In this document: positions 36,337 through 47,517 of the stretch, piece after piece
Numbering within the stretch: the stretch's first letter is position 1
Layout: each line of letters starts with the position of its first letter
Origin: Afipia sp. Root123D2
Lineage (GTDB): Bacteria; Pseudomonadota; Alphaproteobacteria; Rhizobiales; Xanthobacteraceae
Assembly (NCBI RefSeq): GCF_001425835.1
Contig: NZ_LMDP01000002.1
Span: forward strand, 372,001 to 436,000
Reading direction: 5' to 3'
DNA: 64,000 bases
The notes under the pieces: model-generated
Database searches by the model: none
What the model was told of the DNA's origin: nothing
What the model saw: only the letters and a program-made list of their open reading frames with translations
Program-made: the position numbers and the translations under genes

Positions 36337-37206
36337 TCAGCTTGCCTTGCGACGCGCGGTGGAGCGGCTCGATTTTTTCGTTGCCCGCGGCGGCGAACTG
36401 CGCGTCCGCCGCACCGGTGCGCGCGCCGTCTTGCCCTTCAGACTCTGCTGAAGCGCGTCCATCAGGCTGACGACATTGCTCGGCTTCTCCTCGCGCGCCG
36501 GCTCCTTGATGGTCTTGCCGGATGCCTTGCGCTTGACCAGATCCTTCAGCGCGGTCTCGTATTCGTCTTCGTATTTGTCGGGTTCGAAATGCGCGGCCTT
36601 GGTTTCGAGGATGTGCGAGGCCAGTTCGACCATATCCTTGGAGATCTTCGGATCCTTGATGTCCGAGAAGAAGTCGTCTGCGTCGCGCACCTCATAGGCA
36701 TAGCGCAACGTGGTGGCGATCAGGCCCTTGCCCATCGGCTCGATGGCGACGATGTGTTCGCGGTTGGTGAGGACGATACGCGCCAGCGCGACGCGATCCT
36801 TGTCCTTCATGGCATCGCGGATCACGGCAAAAGCATCGAGCCCCGCCTTGCCATCAGGCACGATGTAATAAGGATGATCGAGATAGCGCCGGTCGATCTC
36901 GTCGCGCGGCACGAAGCTATCGATGACGATGGTGTGATTGCTTTCGATCTGGACGGCTTCAAGTTCTTCCTTCTCGATCGGGACGTACTCACCCTTGCTG
37001 ACCTCGTAGCCACGACCCTTCTGATCTTTCTCGACCACATCACCGGTCTCGGCATCCACCATCTGCTGGCGCAGCCGGTTTCCGGTCTCGCGATTGATCA
37101 TGTGAAAGCGGATCTTCTCGACCGAGGTCGAGGCCGGATAGAGGGCGACGGGGCACGTCACCAACGACAGCTTCAGCGATCCCTTCCAATAGGCACGCGG
37201 CAACAT
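36337..37206 (-). CDS. ku: Ku protein (non-homologous end joining)
   Basis: A 289-residue homodimeric DNA-end-binding protein. It begins [25 protein letters not shown], contains RLRQQMVD and the conserved bridge region ([24 protein letters not shown]), and ends in a basic Lys/Arg/Ser tail typical of bacterial Ku that recruits LigD. I chose ATG 37206 because sequence upstream of it is not family-like. It is divergent from ligD. Confidence 0.95.
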   Translation of the reverse strand: MLPRAYWKGSLKLSLVTCPVALYPASTSVEKIRFHMINRETGNRLRQQMVDAETGDVVEKDQKGRGYEVSKGEYVPIEKEELEAVQIESNHTIVIDSFVPRDEIDRRYLDHPYYIVPDGKAGLDAFAVIRDAMKDKDRVALARIVLTNREHIVAIEPMGKGLIATTLRYAYEVRDADDFFSDIKDPKISKDMVELASHILETKAAHFEPDKYEDEYETALKDLVKRKASGKTIKEPAREEKPSNVVSLMDALQQSLKGKTARAPVRRTRSSPPRATKKSSRSTARRKAS

Positions 37207-37324
37207 CGGACGCTCTCCTACGCATACTCCACGATGGAACTTCAACCGGGACAGACAGTTTTCGTTCCTGCGGCATCGTCGAACGATGTGTTCTCCTTTT
37301 ATTCCCAATACGGGAAACAGATTT

Positions 37325-40024
37325 GTGACCGACAGGCATCTCTCGACCTATCGCACCAAGCGGGACTTCACGAAAACCGCCGAGCCCAGCGGCAAGACAA
37401 AAGTCGCACCGTCGAAGCTGCGGCGGTTCGTAATCCAGAAGCATGACGCCACCCGCCTGCACTACGACCTGCGGCTCGAGATGGACGGCGTATTCAAATC
37501 ATGGGCCATCACTCGCGGTCCGTCGCTCGATCCCAAAGACAAGCGCCTTGCGGTCGAAGTCGAGGATCACCCCCTCGACTACGGCGACTTCGAAGGGACG
37601 ATTCCCAAAGGACAATACGGTAGCGGCACCGTGCAGTTATGGGATCGCGGCTACTGGTTGTCCGACGATCCCGAAAAAGGGCTGAAGAAGGGCGACCTGA
37701 AGTTTGCGCTGGAGGGAGAAAAGCTGCACGGCGAATGGGTGCTGGTGCGAATGAAGCACGACCGCAAAGGCGGCAAGCGCACCAACTGGCTGCTGATCAA
37801 GCACCGCGACAAGTACGCGAAGGAAGGCAAGGCGAACTCGATCCTCGACGACGATAAATCGGTCGCCTCAGGACGCCCGATGAAGCAAATAGCGCAGGGC
37901 AAGGGTCGCGCACCGAAACCGTTCATGCTGAGAAAATCGTCAGCGGCAGCCGATCAGGTTTGGGATTCCAGCACGGGACTCGCCGCCGACGAAAGGAAAT
38001 CGCCGGGGCGGAAAGTCACTGCTCGAAAGAGCGGAAAGAAGACAGGACGGAAGACCGCTCCCAACAAAGAGCACCGCGTCGGCGCCCTTCCCGACTTCAT
38101 CGAGCCCGAACTCTGCACGTCGGTTGAGCGCCCACCTGCGGCGGCAGGCTGGATACATGAAATCAAATTCGACGGCTATCGCATCCAGATGCGGATCGCG
38201 GACGGCAACGTGACCCTGCGCACGCGCAAGGGCCTCGACTGGACGGACCAGTTTGCAGCGATTGCGAAGGCCGCAGAAAAATTGCCGGACGGCATTCTTG
38301 ACGGCGAAATCGTTGCGCTCGATCACACCGGCGCGCCGAGTTTTGCGTCGCTGCAGGCGGCACTGTCCGATGGCAAAACCGGAGATCTGATCTTCTTCGC
38401 ATTCGACTTTCTGTTCAGCGAGACCGAAGACCTTCGCCGCTTGCCGTTATCGGAGCGCAAGGGCCGATTGAAAACGTTACTCAATGGCAAGCGCAAGCCC
38501 GACGGTGTGATCCGCTACGTCGAGCACTTCGAGACCGGTGGCGATGCGATCCTCCAATCGGCCCGCGAGCTTTCGCTCGAGGGCATTGTATCGAAAAAAT
38601 TCAACGCACCCTATCGTTCGGGCCGCTCCAAAAGCTGGACCAAGGCGAAATGCCGGGCGGGCCATGAAGTCGTGATTGGCGGCTGGAAAAACAACGGCGG
38701 AAAATTCCGCTCGCTGATGGCCGGCGTGCCGCGCGGCGATCATCTCGCTTATGTCGGCGTTGTCGGCACAGGGTACGGACAGGCCGTCATCAAACGTATC
38801 ATGCCCGATCTCAAGGCTGCAGCATCGTCGACGAATCCGTTCGGCGGCACCAACGCCCCGAAGAAAACCTCCGAGATCCACTGGCTCAAGCCCACGCTCG
38901 TTGCCGAGATCGAGTTCGCCGGCTGGACCGGCGACGGCATGGTGCGGCAGGCTGCCTTCAAAGGACTGCGCAAGGACAAATCCGCCAGGGAGGTCACAGT
39001 GGACAAGCCTGTGAAAGCCGGGATTGCCGCGCCCAAGCCGGGCAAGAAAGACCGGTCACACGCGACCGAGGCGTCCGGATCGAAAGTGCGCGGCGTGACA
39101 CGCACCGCGAAATCAACAGACAGCAGCGCCGAAGTGATGGGCGTCGCTATCTCCAAGCCGGACAAGGCGATGTGGCCTGACGGTGGTGACGGCGAGCCCG
39201 TCACCAAACGCGATCTGGCGCAATATCTCGAGTCGGTCAGCGGCTGGATGCTCCGACATATCGAGGGACGGCCGTGCTCGATCATTCGCGCGCCGGACGG
39301 CATCGACGGAGAAACATTCTTCCAGCGCCACGCCATGGCGGGGATGTCGAAGCTGCTGGATCTCAAAAAAGTCTCCGGCGACCGCAAGCCGTATCTCCAG
39401 ATCGATCGTGCCGAAGGTTTGATCGCCGTGGCGCAAATCGGCGGACTGGAATTCCACCCGTGGAATTGCGCGCCGAACGAACCGGACGTGCCGGGCCAGC
39501 TGGTGTTCGATCTCGATCCCGCGCCCGAGGTCGCATTCAATGCCGTTGTCGATGCCGCACGCGAGATGAGCGACCGGCTCAAGGAGCTCGGGCTTGAGAC
39601 GTTCTGCAAAACCACCGGCGGCAAGGGATTACACGTCGTGGCGCCGTTAAAGGATGCGAAGAAGGACAAGATCGACTGGAAAACGGCGAAGGCTTTCGCA
39701 CAGAAAGTTTGCCAGCAAATGGCCGCCGACAGCCCGGAGCGCTATCTGCTCAACATGTCGAAACAGCAGCGCAAGGGAAAGATCTTTCTCGACTATCTGC
39801 GCAACGACCGGATGGCGACGGCGGTCGCCCCCCTCTCGCCCCGCGCCCGCGCCGGAGCGCCAGTCTCGATGCCGCTGACCTGGATGCAGGTGCGCAGCGA
39901 TCTCGACCCGATGAAATATACCGTGCGCACCGTACCGGCGTTGCTGAAGACATCGAAAGCGTGGGCGGACTACGATCGTGCGGCCCGGCCGCTGAAAGCG
40001 GCAATCGCGAAAATCGGAAAGTAG
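37325..40024 (+). CDS. ligD: DNA ligase D
   Basis: An about 899-residue multifunctional end-joining enzyme in the order phosphoesterase ([17 protein letters not shown] near the N-terminus), ATP-dependent ligase (catalytic Lys in EIKFDGYRI, about residue 280) and archaeo-eukaryotic-primase-type polymerase ([36 protein letters not shown]). The Ku partner is the divergent neighbour. I placed the start at GTG 37325 ([15 protein letters not shown]) because it fits the family N-terminus; the ATG at 37286 adds 13 residues and is possible. Confidence 0.95.
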   Translation: MTDRHLSTYRTKRDFTKTAEPSGKTKVAPSKLRRFVIQKHDATRLHYDLRLEMDGVFKSWAITRGPSLDPKDKRLAVEVEDHPLDYGDFEGTIPKGQYGSGTVQLWDRGYWLSDDPEKGLKKGDLKFALEGEKLHGEWVLVRMKHDRKGGKRTNWLLIKHRDKYAKEGKANSILDDDKSVASGRPMKQIAQGKGRAPKPFMLRKSSAAADQVWDSSTGLAADERKSPGRKVTARKSGKKTGRKTAPNKEHRVGALPDFIEPELCTSVERPPAAAGWIHEIKFDGYRIQMRIADGNVTLRTRKGLDWTDQFAAIAKAAEKLPDGILDGEIVALDHTGAPSFASLQAALSDGKTGDLIFFAFDFLFSETEDLRRLPLSERKGRLKTLLNGKRKPDGVIRYVEHFETGGDAILQSARELSLEGIVSKKFNAPYRSGRSKSWTKAKCRAGHEVVIGGWKNNGGKFRSLMAGVPRGDHLAYVGVVGTGYGQAVIKRIMPDLKAAASSTNPFGGTNAPKKTSEIHWLKPTLVAEIEFAGWTGDGMVRQAAFKGLRKDKSAREVTVDKPVKAGIAAPKPGKKDRSHATEASGSKVRGVTRTAKSTDSSAEVMGVAISKPDKAMWPDGGDGEPVTKRDLAQYLESVSGWMLRHIEGRPCSIIRAPDGIDGETFFQRHAMAGMSKLLDLKKVSGDRKPYLQIDRAEGLIAVAQIGGLEFHPWNCAPNEPDVPGQLVFDLDPAPEVAFNAVVDAAREMSDRLKELGLETFCKTTGGKGLHVVAPLKDAKKDKIDWKTAKAFAQKVCQQMAADSPERYLLNMSKQQRKGKIFLDYLRNDRMATAVAPLSPRARAGAPVSMPLTWMQVRSDLDPMKYTVRTVPALLKTSKAWADYDRAARPLKAAIAKIGK

Positions 40025-41002
40025 CTACAGCCACTTCTTCCATTTGAAGAACATGTAGGGAAAGATCGCCGCGAAGAGCATCATGATCAGTGCCATCGGA
40101 TAGCCATGCGGCCAATCCAGTTCCGGCATCAGTTTGAAATTCATGCCGTAGATCGAAGCGATCAGGGTGGGCGGCATTAGCACCACCGCCATCACCGAGA
40201 ACAACTTGATGATGTTGTTCTGTTCGAGATTGACCACGCCGAGCATCGCATCAAGCACGAAGGTGATCTTGTTCGACAGATACGACGCATGATCCGTCAA
40301 TGACTGGATGTCGCGCTGCAAGGTCTTGAATTGCGCCTTCTGCTCCTTGCTCCAGCGCCCGGCCGTGTCGGTCTCGACAGTCAGGAATGAAATGACGCGG
40401 CCGATCGATACCAGACTCTCGCGGACCTTCGAGGTGAGGTCGCCCTTGCGCCCGATGGTGAGAAGAATTTGCGAATACTTGCGAGAATGGCCGCGATCGG
40501 CGGACGGTTCAAAAATGTCAGAACTCACACCATCAACGTCGCCGCCGATACGCTCCAGAATGTCGGCACAGCGGTCGATGATGCCGTCAAGCAGTTCGAG
40601 CAGCACCGAATCGCCGGTGATGTTGGCCGCGCAGGACCGGCCGAGCTTGGCCGCCACCAGCATGAACGGCTTCGGCTCATCATACCGAACCGTCACCAAC
40701 CGGTGATCGGTCAGGATGAACGATACCGGCGTGATCCGCGGATTGCCGCTGTCGGTGGCGCACATCAGCGTCGCGGTCATGTAGCGCGCGCCGTTCTCGA
40801 TATAGAGCCGCGAGGAGATCTCGATTTCCTGCATGTCCTCGCGGGTCGGAATCTCGATGCCGACCAGTTTCTCGACTGCCTTGTCCTCGCCCGGCTCCGG
40901 CGACTTGAGATCGATCCACACCGCATTCGCTGGAAGCGCATCGAGATCGACGTCCTCGACTTTCTTCAGCGATGTGGCCGTGGGGGCAAAAACCGACAGC
41001 AT
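40025..41002 (-). CDS. corA: CorA-family magnesium/cobalt transporter
   Basis: A 325-residue inner-membrane transporter. The large N-terminal cytoplasmic domain is followed by two C-terminal transmembrane helices separated by the signature YGMNF, then a basic end (FFKWKKWL). It carries Mg2+ and related divalent ions. ATG 41002. Its stop codon directly abuts that of convergent ligD. The 326-base gap before the next gene (41003-41328) holds a small hairpin (GGCACGA/TCGTGCC) and nothing else I can name. Confidence 0.92.
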   Translation of the reverse strand: MLSVFAPTATSLKKVEDVDLDALPANAVWIDLKSPEPGEDKAVEKLVGIEIPTREDMQEIEISSRLYIENGARYMTATLMCATDSGNPRITPVSFILTDHRLVTVRYDEPKPFMLVAAKLGRSCAANITGDSVLLELLDGIIDRCADILERIGGDVDGVSSDIFEPSADRGHSRKYSQILLTIGRKGDLTSKVRESLVSIGRVISFLTVETDTAGRWSKEQKAQFKTLQRDIQSLTDHASYLSNKITFVLDAMLGVVNLEQNNIIKLFSVMAVVLMPPTLIASIYGMNFKLMPELDWPHGYPMALIMMLFAAIFPYMFFKWKKWL

Positions 41003-41328
41003 AAGGACACTCCGTCACGGGCACGATGACGACCTCGTGCCAAAACGCAAATTCATTCGATTCTTGCAAGCCTTCCGCGACGGGCTGACGACACGGTGGT
41101 TGCTGGCCGGAGATCACTCCGTCCGGGCCCGGAATCGGGCTGGAAGTCGGTCAATGGACCAGCCCGTCAGTCCGGACTGCGGCAGCAAAGTCACAGGTCG
41201 CCGCCGCCTTGCCGAAGCCGAGCCCTGAATACTGGAATTACAGGATGATTTGCGGTTTATAAAGATGAGCGGCTGGCAGAATCATGCCGCAAACGCCATG
41301 TGACCTAGCGCCGCGCCTGGAATCCCCG

Positions 41329-42015
41329 ATGTCGTCCCTTGTCCCGAAATTCGCTGCTGTTCTGGCCGCCGCCGTCATGCTGGCGGGCTGCATGCAAACA
41401 GCCACCTATCAGGCAGCCCCGGAGGCAAATCTGAAGCCCCGCGACAAGGAGTATCTGTCGAAGGTCTCCTACGCCAAAACCCCCGTCGCACCGCCGTTCC
41501 GCCGCGCCATCGTCGACTATCATCGTCACGAGGCGCCCGGCTCCATCATGGTCGATTCCGATAACCACTACCTTTATTACGTGCTCGATGGCGGCAAGGC
41601 GATCCGCTACGGCATTACCGTCGGCGAAGAGGCGATGGCGTGGTCCGGCATCGCCAAGGTCGGCGCCAAGAACGAATGGCCGGACTGGCACCCGACCAAG
41701 GGCGAAATCGAGCGCCTCGGCGTCCCGACCTTCGTCAAGGGCGGCCCCGACAACCCGATGGGGTCGCGGGCGATCTATCTTTATTCCGGCGGCAAGGACA
41801 CCCTGTTCCGGATCCACGGCACCAACCAGCCCGAATATATCGGCGCCTCGATCTCGTCGGGCTGCATCCGCATGACCAACGAGGACGTCATCGACCTTTA
41901 TGACAAGGTCAAGATGGGCGCCATTGTGGTGGTGCTCGAACCCAAGCAGGGCGACTCACCCTTCAAGCCGAAAATGGCGCTGCGTGGTGGGGCCGCCACC
42001 ACCTTCATCCAGTAG
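41329..42015 (+). CDS. L,D-transpeptidase (YkuD), lipoprotein
   Basis: A 228-residue protein with a lipoprotein signal (AVLAAAVMLAGC, Cys about 22) and a YkuD catalytic domain. Its active-site motif HGTN...ISSGCIRM carries the catalytic Cys and His. Such enzymes form 3-3 peptidoglycan cross-links or tether envelope proteins in the periplasm. ATG 41329; an earlier ATG adds 15 residues and is less likely. It is followed by a close paralogue (same motif and layout). Confidence 0.9.
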   Translation: MSSLVPKFAAVLAAAVMLAGCMQTATYQAAPEANLKPRDKEYLSKVSYAKTPVAPPFRRAIVDYHRHEAPGSIMVDSDNHYLYYVLDGGKAIRYGITVGEEAMAWSGIAKVGAKNEWPDWHPTKGEIERLGVPTFVKGGPDNPMGSRAIYLYSGGKDTLFRIHGTNQPEYIGASISSGCIRMTNEDVIDLYDKVKMGAIVVVLEPKQGDSPFKPKMALRGGAATTFIQ

Positions 42016-42296
42016 GCGGTTCGCCTAGCGATTCGTCATTGGCCCCGGCCCCCTTCTCTTCCCTCGCCCTATTTGACCGCCTTGGTCTGCCTCCGCGCCT
42101 CCTGCGTAGGCATTTACCCGCGCGCGACGACCGATCTGCGGCTCAAAAGTCACAGCGAGCTTGCTGCATGGCAAAATGGGGCACGGAACGGTGGAAAAGA
42201 GAACGGATTGCGGGCAAAACGAAGTCACGAAATTGAAAGTCATTCGGGCTTAGGTGCAAGCCGCATCGGCTGAATTTTGTTTGTCAGGGTTTGGGA

Positions 42297-42980
42297 ATGT
42301 CGTCGTTCGGGTCAAAGATCGCCATCGTGCTTGCGGGCGCCATGCTTGCCGGCTGCATGCAGACCACCGCTACCTTCGAGAAGGCACCGGAAGCGAGCCT
42401 CAAGCCGCGCGACAAGGAGCTTTTAGCCAAGGCGCGCTACGAGAAGGTCCCGGTGGCTCCGCCGTTCCGCCGCGCGATCGTCAAATACCATCGCAAGGAA
42501 ACGCCGGGTTCGATCGTCGTCGATTCCGACAATCACTATCTCTATTACGTGCTGGATGGCGGCAAGGCCATCCGCTACGGCGTGACCGTTGGCGAGGAAG
42601 CCCTGGCATTTTCCGGCATCGCCCGGGTCGGCAACATGCAGGAATGGCCGAAGTGGACGCCAACCGCGGACATCCACAAGCGCATCGAAGGTCTGCCGCA
42701 ATCCGTGCCCGGCGGCCCGGATAATCCGCTCGGCGCCCGCGCGCTGTATCTTTACCAGGGCAATCGCGACACTCTGTTCCGGATTCACGGCACCAACCAG
42801 CCGGAATATATCGGCGCGTCGATTTCGTCCGGCTGCATCCGCATGACCAACGAGGACGTCATCGACCTCTATGACCGGGTCAAGCCGGGCTCGGTGGTTG
42901 TGGTGCTCGATCCCAAGCAGGGTGACTCGCCCTTCAACTCGAAGATGGCGCTGCAGGGCGGCTCCACCATGGTCGACTAG
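42297..42980 (+). CDS. L,D-transpeptidase (YkuD), lipoprotein paralogue
   Basis: A 227-residue protein with lipobox LAGC near residue 18 and the YkuD motif HGTN...ISSGCIRM. About two thirds of the residues match the upstream paralogue, including VAPPFRRAIV and YYVLDGGKAIRYG, so the pair arose by tandem duplication. ATG 42297, with AGGG upstream. It is followed by a strong terminator. Confidence 0.9.
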   Translation: MSSFGSKIAIVLAGAMLAGCMQTTATFEKAPEASLKPRDKELLAKARYEKVPVAPPFRRAIVKYHRKETPGSIVVDSDNHYLYYVLDGGKAIRYGVTVGEEALAFSGIARVGNMQEWPKWTPTADIHKRIEGLPQSVPGGPDNPLGARALYLYQGNRDTLFRIHGTNQPEYIGASISSGCIRMTNEDVIDLYDRVKPGSVVVVLDPKQGDSPFNSKMALQGGSTMVD

Positions 42981-42998
42981 GCCTGTTCATCGCAGATC

Positions 42999-43028
42999 AA
43001 AAAGCGCCGGTTTACCGGCGCTTTTTTT
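42999..43028 (+). terminator. intrinsic terminator between convergent genes
   Basis: AGCGCCGG-TTTA-CCGGCGCT with flanking A5 and T7 runs, so it can serve both the transpeptidase gene and the convergent extensin-like gene. Confidence 0.9.
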
Positions 43029-43035
43029 ACGGCCG

Positions 43036-43992
43036 CTACCGTGCGCCGCGCTTGCCGGATTTTGCCCGCGCGGGCTCCTCGGCTGCATCGCTGGCTGCCG
43101 GTTCGGATACCGCCGGTTCGGGGGCTTTCTCAGCCGCTTCGCGCGGCGGGGCATCCTGTGGCCGTTCCACAGGCATCAACGGCGCAACCTTCGGCGACGG
43201 GTCGTCCACGCCCCATTGGCAGATCTTGTAGTTGTTACGACGCTCGGCGAGATCGAGATGGATATGGTCTTCGTGATACCAGTCCGAGCCCGGACCGAGT
43301 ACGGTCGAGAAACGGCTGCAGACCGACATCAGCACCTTTTCGCGCGTCGTGCGCGCGACCGTGCGATCGGTCAATGACAGCACAGTTCCATCCGCCAGCT
43401 TGAACCCGCGCACATCGAGCGCATTGGCCTTGCCGTGTTCTGACAGCTTCGCGCCCTTGACGCGATTGCGGCCGCGGCACTCGAAGGAATCGAAATTATC
43501 CAGTTCGGTCATTTCGGTGCCGAGGCCGGCCAGCAGCGGCGCAGCATCCTCACGCACCCAGTTTGCGATCGCGGTCGCCATCATGCAGCGGAGGATCGCC
43601 GCCGGCTTGACGGCCACGCGCCGGGCGTCCGGCAGCACGACGGCTTCGAGCCGTACCAGGTCGTCCCCGCCGCAACCGCCCGGTCCCACAACGGAGGGCA
43701 CGGACGGCGCAACCGCAATCGCATCGGTCAATGCGAGGCGGCATGCCGACGGCTCGGGCGGCTTTGGCTGGACGGCAGCCTCAGCTGCTGGCGGGGCCTG
43801 ATCGGCGGCAACCGGGGGCACCGCGTGCGGCGCTCCCGGCGGACGAGGACGCGGCAGCGGCACCGCCACAGCAAATACCGACGTGGTTAAAAGCAGCGCC
43901 AGCGCTGTCGCAATTATCGGCAACGTCCTTATACCGCAGGCCTTTCGACGATAAGACCATTTGCGGGCAGCGGTGGGCGCGCTAAAGTTCAT
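43036..43992 (-). CDS. extensin-like C-terminal domain protein
   Basis: A 318-residue protein. It begins with a signal-anchor (TLPIIATALALLLTTSVFAVA) and a proline-rich linker, and its globular part has the extensin-like C-terminal domain: CGG...VKPAAILRC, the LSEHGKANALDVRGF segment and the metal-site WYHEDHIHLDL. This fold is related to M15 peptidases, so it may cut peptidoglycan peptides in the periplasm; that activity is inferred. The Ala/Pro/Glu-rich C-terminal tail is low complexity. ATG 43992. Confidence 0.85.
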   Translation of the reverse strand: MNFSAPTAARKWSYRRKACGIRTLPIIATALALLLTTSVFAVAVPLPRPRPPGAPHAVPPVAADQAPPAAEAAVQPKPPEPSACRLALTDAIAVAPSVPSVVGPGGCGGDDLVRLEAVVLPDARRVAVKPAAILRCMMATAIANWVREDAAPLLAGLGTEMTELDNFDSFECRGRNRVKGAKLSEHGKANALDVRGFKLADGTVLSLTDRTVARTTREKVLMSVCSRFSTVLGPGSDWYHEDHIHLDLAERRNNYKICQWGVDDPSPKVAPLMPVERPQDAPPREAAEKAPEPAVSEPAASDAAEEPARAKSGKRGAR

Positions 43993-44056
43993 ACAGATCC
44001 CTTGCGGACCGCCAAACAACGCGAACAAGAAAGCTGTTTTGAGGAGGAGACATTCA

Positions 44057-45685
44057 ATGCTCGGATTGATGCAAGACTGGCCCTTGCTGTGTCATCGGAT
44101 TATCGACCATGCGGCAGCGATACATGGCAATCAGGAAGTCGTCACCCGATCCGTCGAAGGTCCCATACATCGGACCAATTACGCCGAAATTCGAGCGCGC
44201 GCGCTGAAAGTTGGTCAGAAGCTCGATCAGGAAGGAATCAAGCTCGGCGACCGCGTCGCCACCATCGCGTGGAACACGTGGCGTCATCTGGAAGCCTGGT
44301 ACGGCATCATGGGCATCGGCGCCATTTGCCATACCGTCAACCCGCGCCTGTTCCCCGACCAGATCGTCTGGATCGTCAATCATGCGCAGGATCGCGTAAT
44401 GATGACCGACCTCACCTTCGTGCCGCTGCTGGAGAAGATCGCGGACAAGATGCCGTCGATCGAACGCTACGTCGTGTTCACCGACAAGGCGCACATGCCG
44501 CAGACCACGCTGAAGAACGCGATCGCCTACGAGGACTGGATCGCGGAGGTCGATGGCAATTTCACCTGGAAGGAGTTCGACGAAAACACCGCGGCCGCGA
44601 TGTGCTACACCTCCGGCACCACCGGCGACCCGAAGGGCGTGCTCTATTCGCACCGCTCGAACGTGATGCATGCGCTGATGGCGAACAACTCGGACGCCCT
44701 TGGTACTCGCGCGCAGGACGTGATGCTGCCGGTTGTCCCGCTGTTCCACGCCAATAGCTGGGGTATCGCCTTCTCGGCGCCAACGATGGGCACCAAGCTG
44801 GTGATGCCTGGACCCAAGCTCGATGGCGCGTCGGTGTATGAACTGCTCTCGACCGAGAAGGTCACCTATACCGCCGGCGTTCCGACGGTGTGGCTGATGC
44901 TGCTGCAATACATGGCAACCGAGAAGAAGACATTGCCCGACCTCAAGGTCGTCATCTGCGGCGGATCGGCGATGCCGCGTTCGATGATCAAGGCATTCAT
45001 GGATATGGGTGTCGAGCCTCGCCACGCTTGGGGCATGACCGAGATGAGCCCGATCGGAACGGTGGGCGCGCTCAAGCCGCCGTTCTCCGATCTGACCGGC
45101 GACGCCGCCCTCGACATTCTGCAAACCCAAGGCTATCCGCCATTCGGGGTGCAGATGAAAATCACCGATGACGCCGGCAAGGAATTGCCGTGGGATGGCA
45201 AGACGTTTGGCCGCCTCAAGGTGAGCGGCCCATCGGTGGCCAAGGCCTATTACCGCGTCGACACCAATATTCTCGACGATAAGGGCTTTTTCGACACCGG
45301 CGACGTCGCCACGATCGACGGGGGCGGCTATATGCGGATCACAGACCGCTCGAAGGACGTCATCAAGTCGGGCGGCGAGTGGATTTCGTCGATCGACCTT
45401 GAGAACCTCGCCGTCGGCCATCCGAAGGTGCTCGAAGCCGCCGTCATCGGCGTCGCGCACCCGAAGTGGGATGAGCGGCCGCTGCTGATCGTCCAGCTCA
45501 AACCGGAACAGAAGGCGACCCGGGAGGAGATCCTGCAATACATGGACGGCAAGATCGCCAAATGGTGGATGCCCGACGACGTCCAGTTCGTTGACGCCAT
45601 TCCACACACCGCCACCGGCAAGATCCTGAAAACAGCGCTGCGCGACCAGTTCAAGGATTACACCCTGCCCAGCGCGGCCGCCTGA
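44057..45685 (+). CDS. AMP-forming long-chain-type acyl-CoA ligase
   Basis: A 542-residue adenylating enzyme. It has the P-loop-like [12 protein letters not shown], the YEL...[13 protein letters not shown] stretch, the AWGMTEMSP motif, [17 protein letters not shown] and the C-terminal lysine in HTATGKILK. It activates a carboxylic acid to acyl-CoA in the cytoplasm or at the membrane; medium or long fatty acids are likely by family. ATG 44057 has the strong ribosome site GAGGAGGAG ten bases upstream. Confidence 0.93.
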   Translation: MLGLMQDWPLLCHRIIDHAAAIHGNQEVVTRSVEGPIHRTNYAEIRARALKVGQKLDQEGIKLGDRVATIAWNTWRHLEAWYGIMGIGAICHTVNPRLFPDQIVWIVNHAQDRVMMTDLTFVPLLEKIADKMPSIERYVVFTDKAHMPQTTLKNAIAYEDWIAEVDGNFTWKEFDENTAAAMCYTSGTTGDPKGVLYSHRSNVMHALMANNSDALGTRAQDVMLPVVPLFHANSWGIAFSAPTMGTKLVMPGPKLDGASVYELLSTEKVTYTAGVPTVWLMLLQYMATEKKTLPDLKVVICGGSAMPRSMIKAFMDMGVEPRHAWGMTEMSPIGTVGALKPPFSDLTGDAALDILQTQGYPPFGVQMKITDDAGKELPWDGKTFGRLKVSGPSVAKAYYRVDTNILDDKGFFDTGDVATIDGGGYMRITDRSKDVIKSGGEWISSIDLENLAVGHPKVLEAAVIGVAHPKWDERPLLIVQLKPEQKATREEILQYMDGKIAKWWMPDDVQFVDAIPHTATGKILKTALRDQFKDYTLPSAAA

Positions 45686-45733
45686 CGATCGAAGGCGCAG
45701 TCTCGCCGCCTCGCAAGACGGCCTGCCGATAAC

Positions 45734-45765
45734 AGCGAGCCGGGATCACTCCCGGCTCGCTTTTT
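45734..45765 (+). terminator. intrinsic terminator after acyl-CoA ligase
   Basis: A perfect 12-pair stem AGCGAGCCGGGA-TCAC-TCCCGGCTCGCT followed by TTTT. Confidence 0.9.
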
Positions 45766-45801
45766 GTTGCGCGGCCAAATCCGCGAAGGCACAACAGCCG
45801 G

Positions 45802-46530
45802 ATGGGATTGATCTTCATCCTCGCGGTCGGCCTTGCGGCCGGAATTGTCAGCGGCATTGTCGGCACGGGATCATCGATCATGCTGGTGCCGGTGCTGGCC
45901 TATGTCTACGGGCCAAAGGAAGCCGTCCCGATCATGGCGGTCGCATCGGTGATGGCCAACCTGTCGCGCATTCTGGCGTGGTGGCGCGAGGTCGACTGGC
46001 GCGCCTTCGCGGTCTATTCCGTGACCGGCGCACCCGCTGCTTTCCTCGGTGCGCGAACCCTGCTGGTGCTGCCGGCGCGGGCGGTCGACATCGCCATCGG
46101 CGTTTTCCTGCTGACGATGATACCGGGACGGCACTGGCTGGCGGCGCGTATGCTTCGCCTCAACCTGTGGCACCTCGCGCTCGCCGGCGCGATCATCGGC
46201 TTCCTGACCGGCATCGTGGTTTCGACCGGCCCGATTTCGGTTCCGGTCTTCCTCGGCTACGGGCTGATCAAAGGCGCCTTTCTCGCCACCGAGGCAGCCG
46301 GCTCGCTCACGATCTATTTCAGCAAAATCCTGACGTTCCAGAACGCCGGCGCATTGCCGTGGGAGATGTTCACGAAAGGTCTGGTGGCCGGTTCGTCGCT
46401 GATGGTCGGGGCGTTCGTCGCCAAACCCTTCGTCCTGCGGCTGCCACCAGAAACCTTTCGCTATGCGATGGACGCGATGATGCTGATCGCGGGATTGAGC
46501 ATGCTGTGGAACGCACTGCACGTGGCCTGA
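45802..46530 (+). CDS. TauE/SafE-family sulfite/anion exporter-like protein
   Basis: A 242-residue membrane protein with about seven to eight hydrophobic helices and the two-repeat layout of TauE/SafE (first repeat GLAAGIVSGIVGTGSSIM, second IGFLTGIVVSTGPISVPVF). Family members move sulfite, organosulfonates or other anions; the substrate is unknown. ATG 45802, no strong ribosome site visible. Confidence 0.85.
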   Translation: MGLIFILAVGLAAGIVSGIVGTGSSIMLVPVLAYVYGPKEAVPIMAVASVMANLSRILAWWREVDWRAFAVYSVTGAPAAFLGARTLLVLPARAVDIAIGVFLLTMIPGRHWLAARMLRLNLWHLALAGAIIGFLTGIVVSTGPISVPVFLGYGLIKGAFLATEAAGSLTIYFSKILTFQNAGALPWEMFTKGLVAGSSLMVGAFVAKPFVLRLPPETFRYAMDAMMLIAGLSMLWNALHVA

Positions 46531-46668
46531 CCGCCTTCCCATTGTGGTAATGCCGCCGGCAACGGCAGATTTCAGCATGACCGGCTTCACAGCGCCCCGA
46601 AAAATGAGTTAGGTCAACGGTGCGCACGGTCTTCCGTCGCAAACCCACGTCCGCATGGAATTCGAGGC

Positions 46669-47517
46669 ATGGCCCGCAGGTTTTCCGCTCCGTACCAGAT
46701 GGAGCCCGTATCCAGTCTGGCGACGTGGGCGCGCCGCCTCGCGATCTTCTCGCTGATCACGGCGATCGTTTCGATCATCATCGTCCGGTTCGGCTTTCTC
46801 GATTTCAAGCCGGCGCTTGCCACCTTCTTCGGCGCGCTTGCCTGCGCCGGATTGTCGATCCTGGTCAGCATCGCCGCTTTCGCAGCGATCTGGCAGAACG
46901 GATCTCGCGGCATGGCACGAATTCTGTTCGCGCTGCTGCTCGACATCCTGATCCTAGCCTATCCTGCCTATCTCGCGTTCCAGTACCGGACGCTGCCGCC
47001 GATCCACGACATCACCACCGACCCGATCAATCCGCCGCAGTTCGACGCACTGGCGCGGCTGCGCGCTGGCGACGAAGTGAACACCGGCATCTACTCTGGC
47101 CTTTATTCGGCGGAATTGCAGCGCGCGGCCTATCCCAATATCGAACCAGTCGATCTCGATGTTTCACCGCAAAAGGCCTACGACACCGTTCTCCATCTCG
47201 TGGCACGGCGAAAATGGCTCGTGGTCGACGAACGTCCGCCACAGCCGCCACTGCGCATCGCGCGGATCGAAGCCGTGGCGCGAACGCCGATTATGGGATT
47301 CCGCGAGGATGTCTCGATCCGGATCGTGCCGTTCGGCGATGGATCGCGGGTCGATGTCCGCTCGTCGTCCCGGTATTTCGAGCACGACCTGGGCAGCAAC
47401 GCCGCACGCATCACCAAGCTGATCGACGATCTCAATCAGGCGATCGACGACGCCGCGCCGGCGAAAAAGATTCTGGCGCCGGCCAAGCCTCAGGCCAAGG
47501 GCCCGGTCAAGCGATAG
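46669..47517 (+). CDS. DUF1499 membrane protein
   Basis: A 282-residue protein with about three N-terminal hydrophobic helices (to about residue 105) and a C-terminal DUF1499 domain (PIHDITTDPINPPQF, then IYPNIEP, IEAVARTPIMGFREDVSIRI and a DVRSSSRYFEHDLG segment). Function unknown; located in the inner membrane with the domain outside. The end overlaps the end of the convergent MBL hydrolase gene by 28 bases. ATG 46669. Confidence 0.82.
   Translation: MARRFSAPYQMEPVSSLATWARRLAIFSLITAIVSIIIVRFGFLDFKPALATFFGALACAGLSILVSIAAFAAIWQNGSRGMARILFALLLDILILAYPAYLAFQYRTLPPIHDITTDPINPPQFDALARLRAGDEVNTGIYSGLYSAELQRAAYPNIEPVDLDVSPQKAYDTVLHLVARRKWLVVDERPPQPPLRIARIEAVARTPIMGFREDVSIRIVPFGDGSRVDVRSSSRYFEHDLGSNAARITKLIDDLNQAIDDAAPAKKILAPAKPQAKGPVKR

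Noticed and set aside
44054-45607. A 517-codon open frame on the minus strand
   Set aside because: Antisense to the acyl-CoA ligase and without family motifs.
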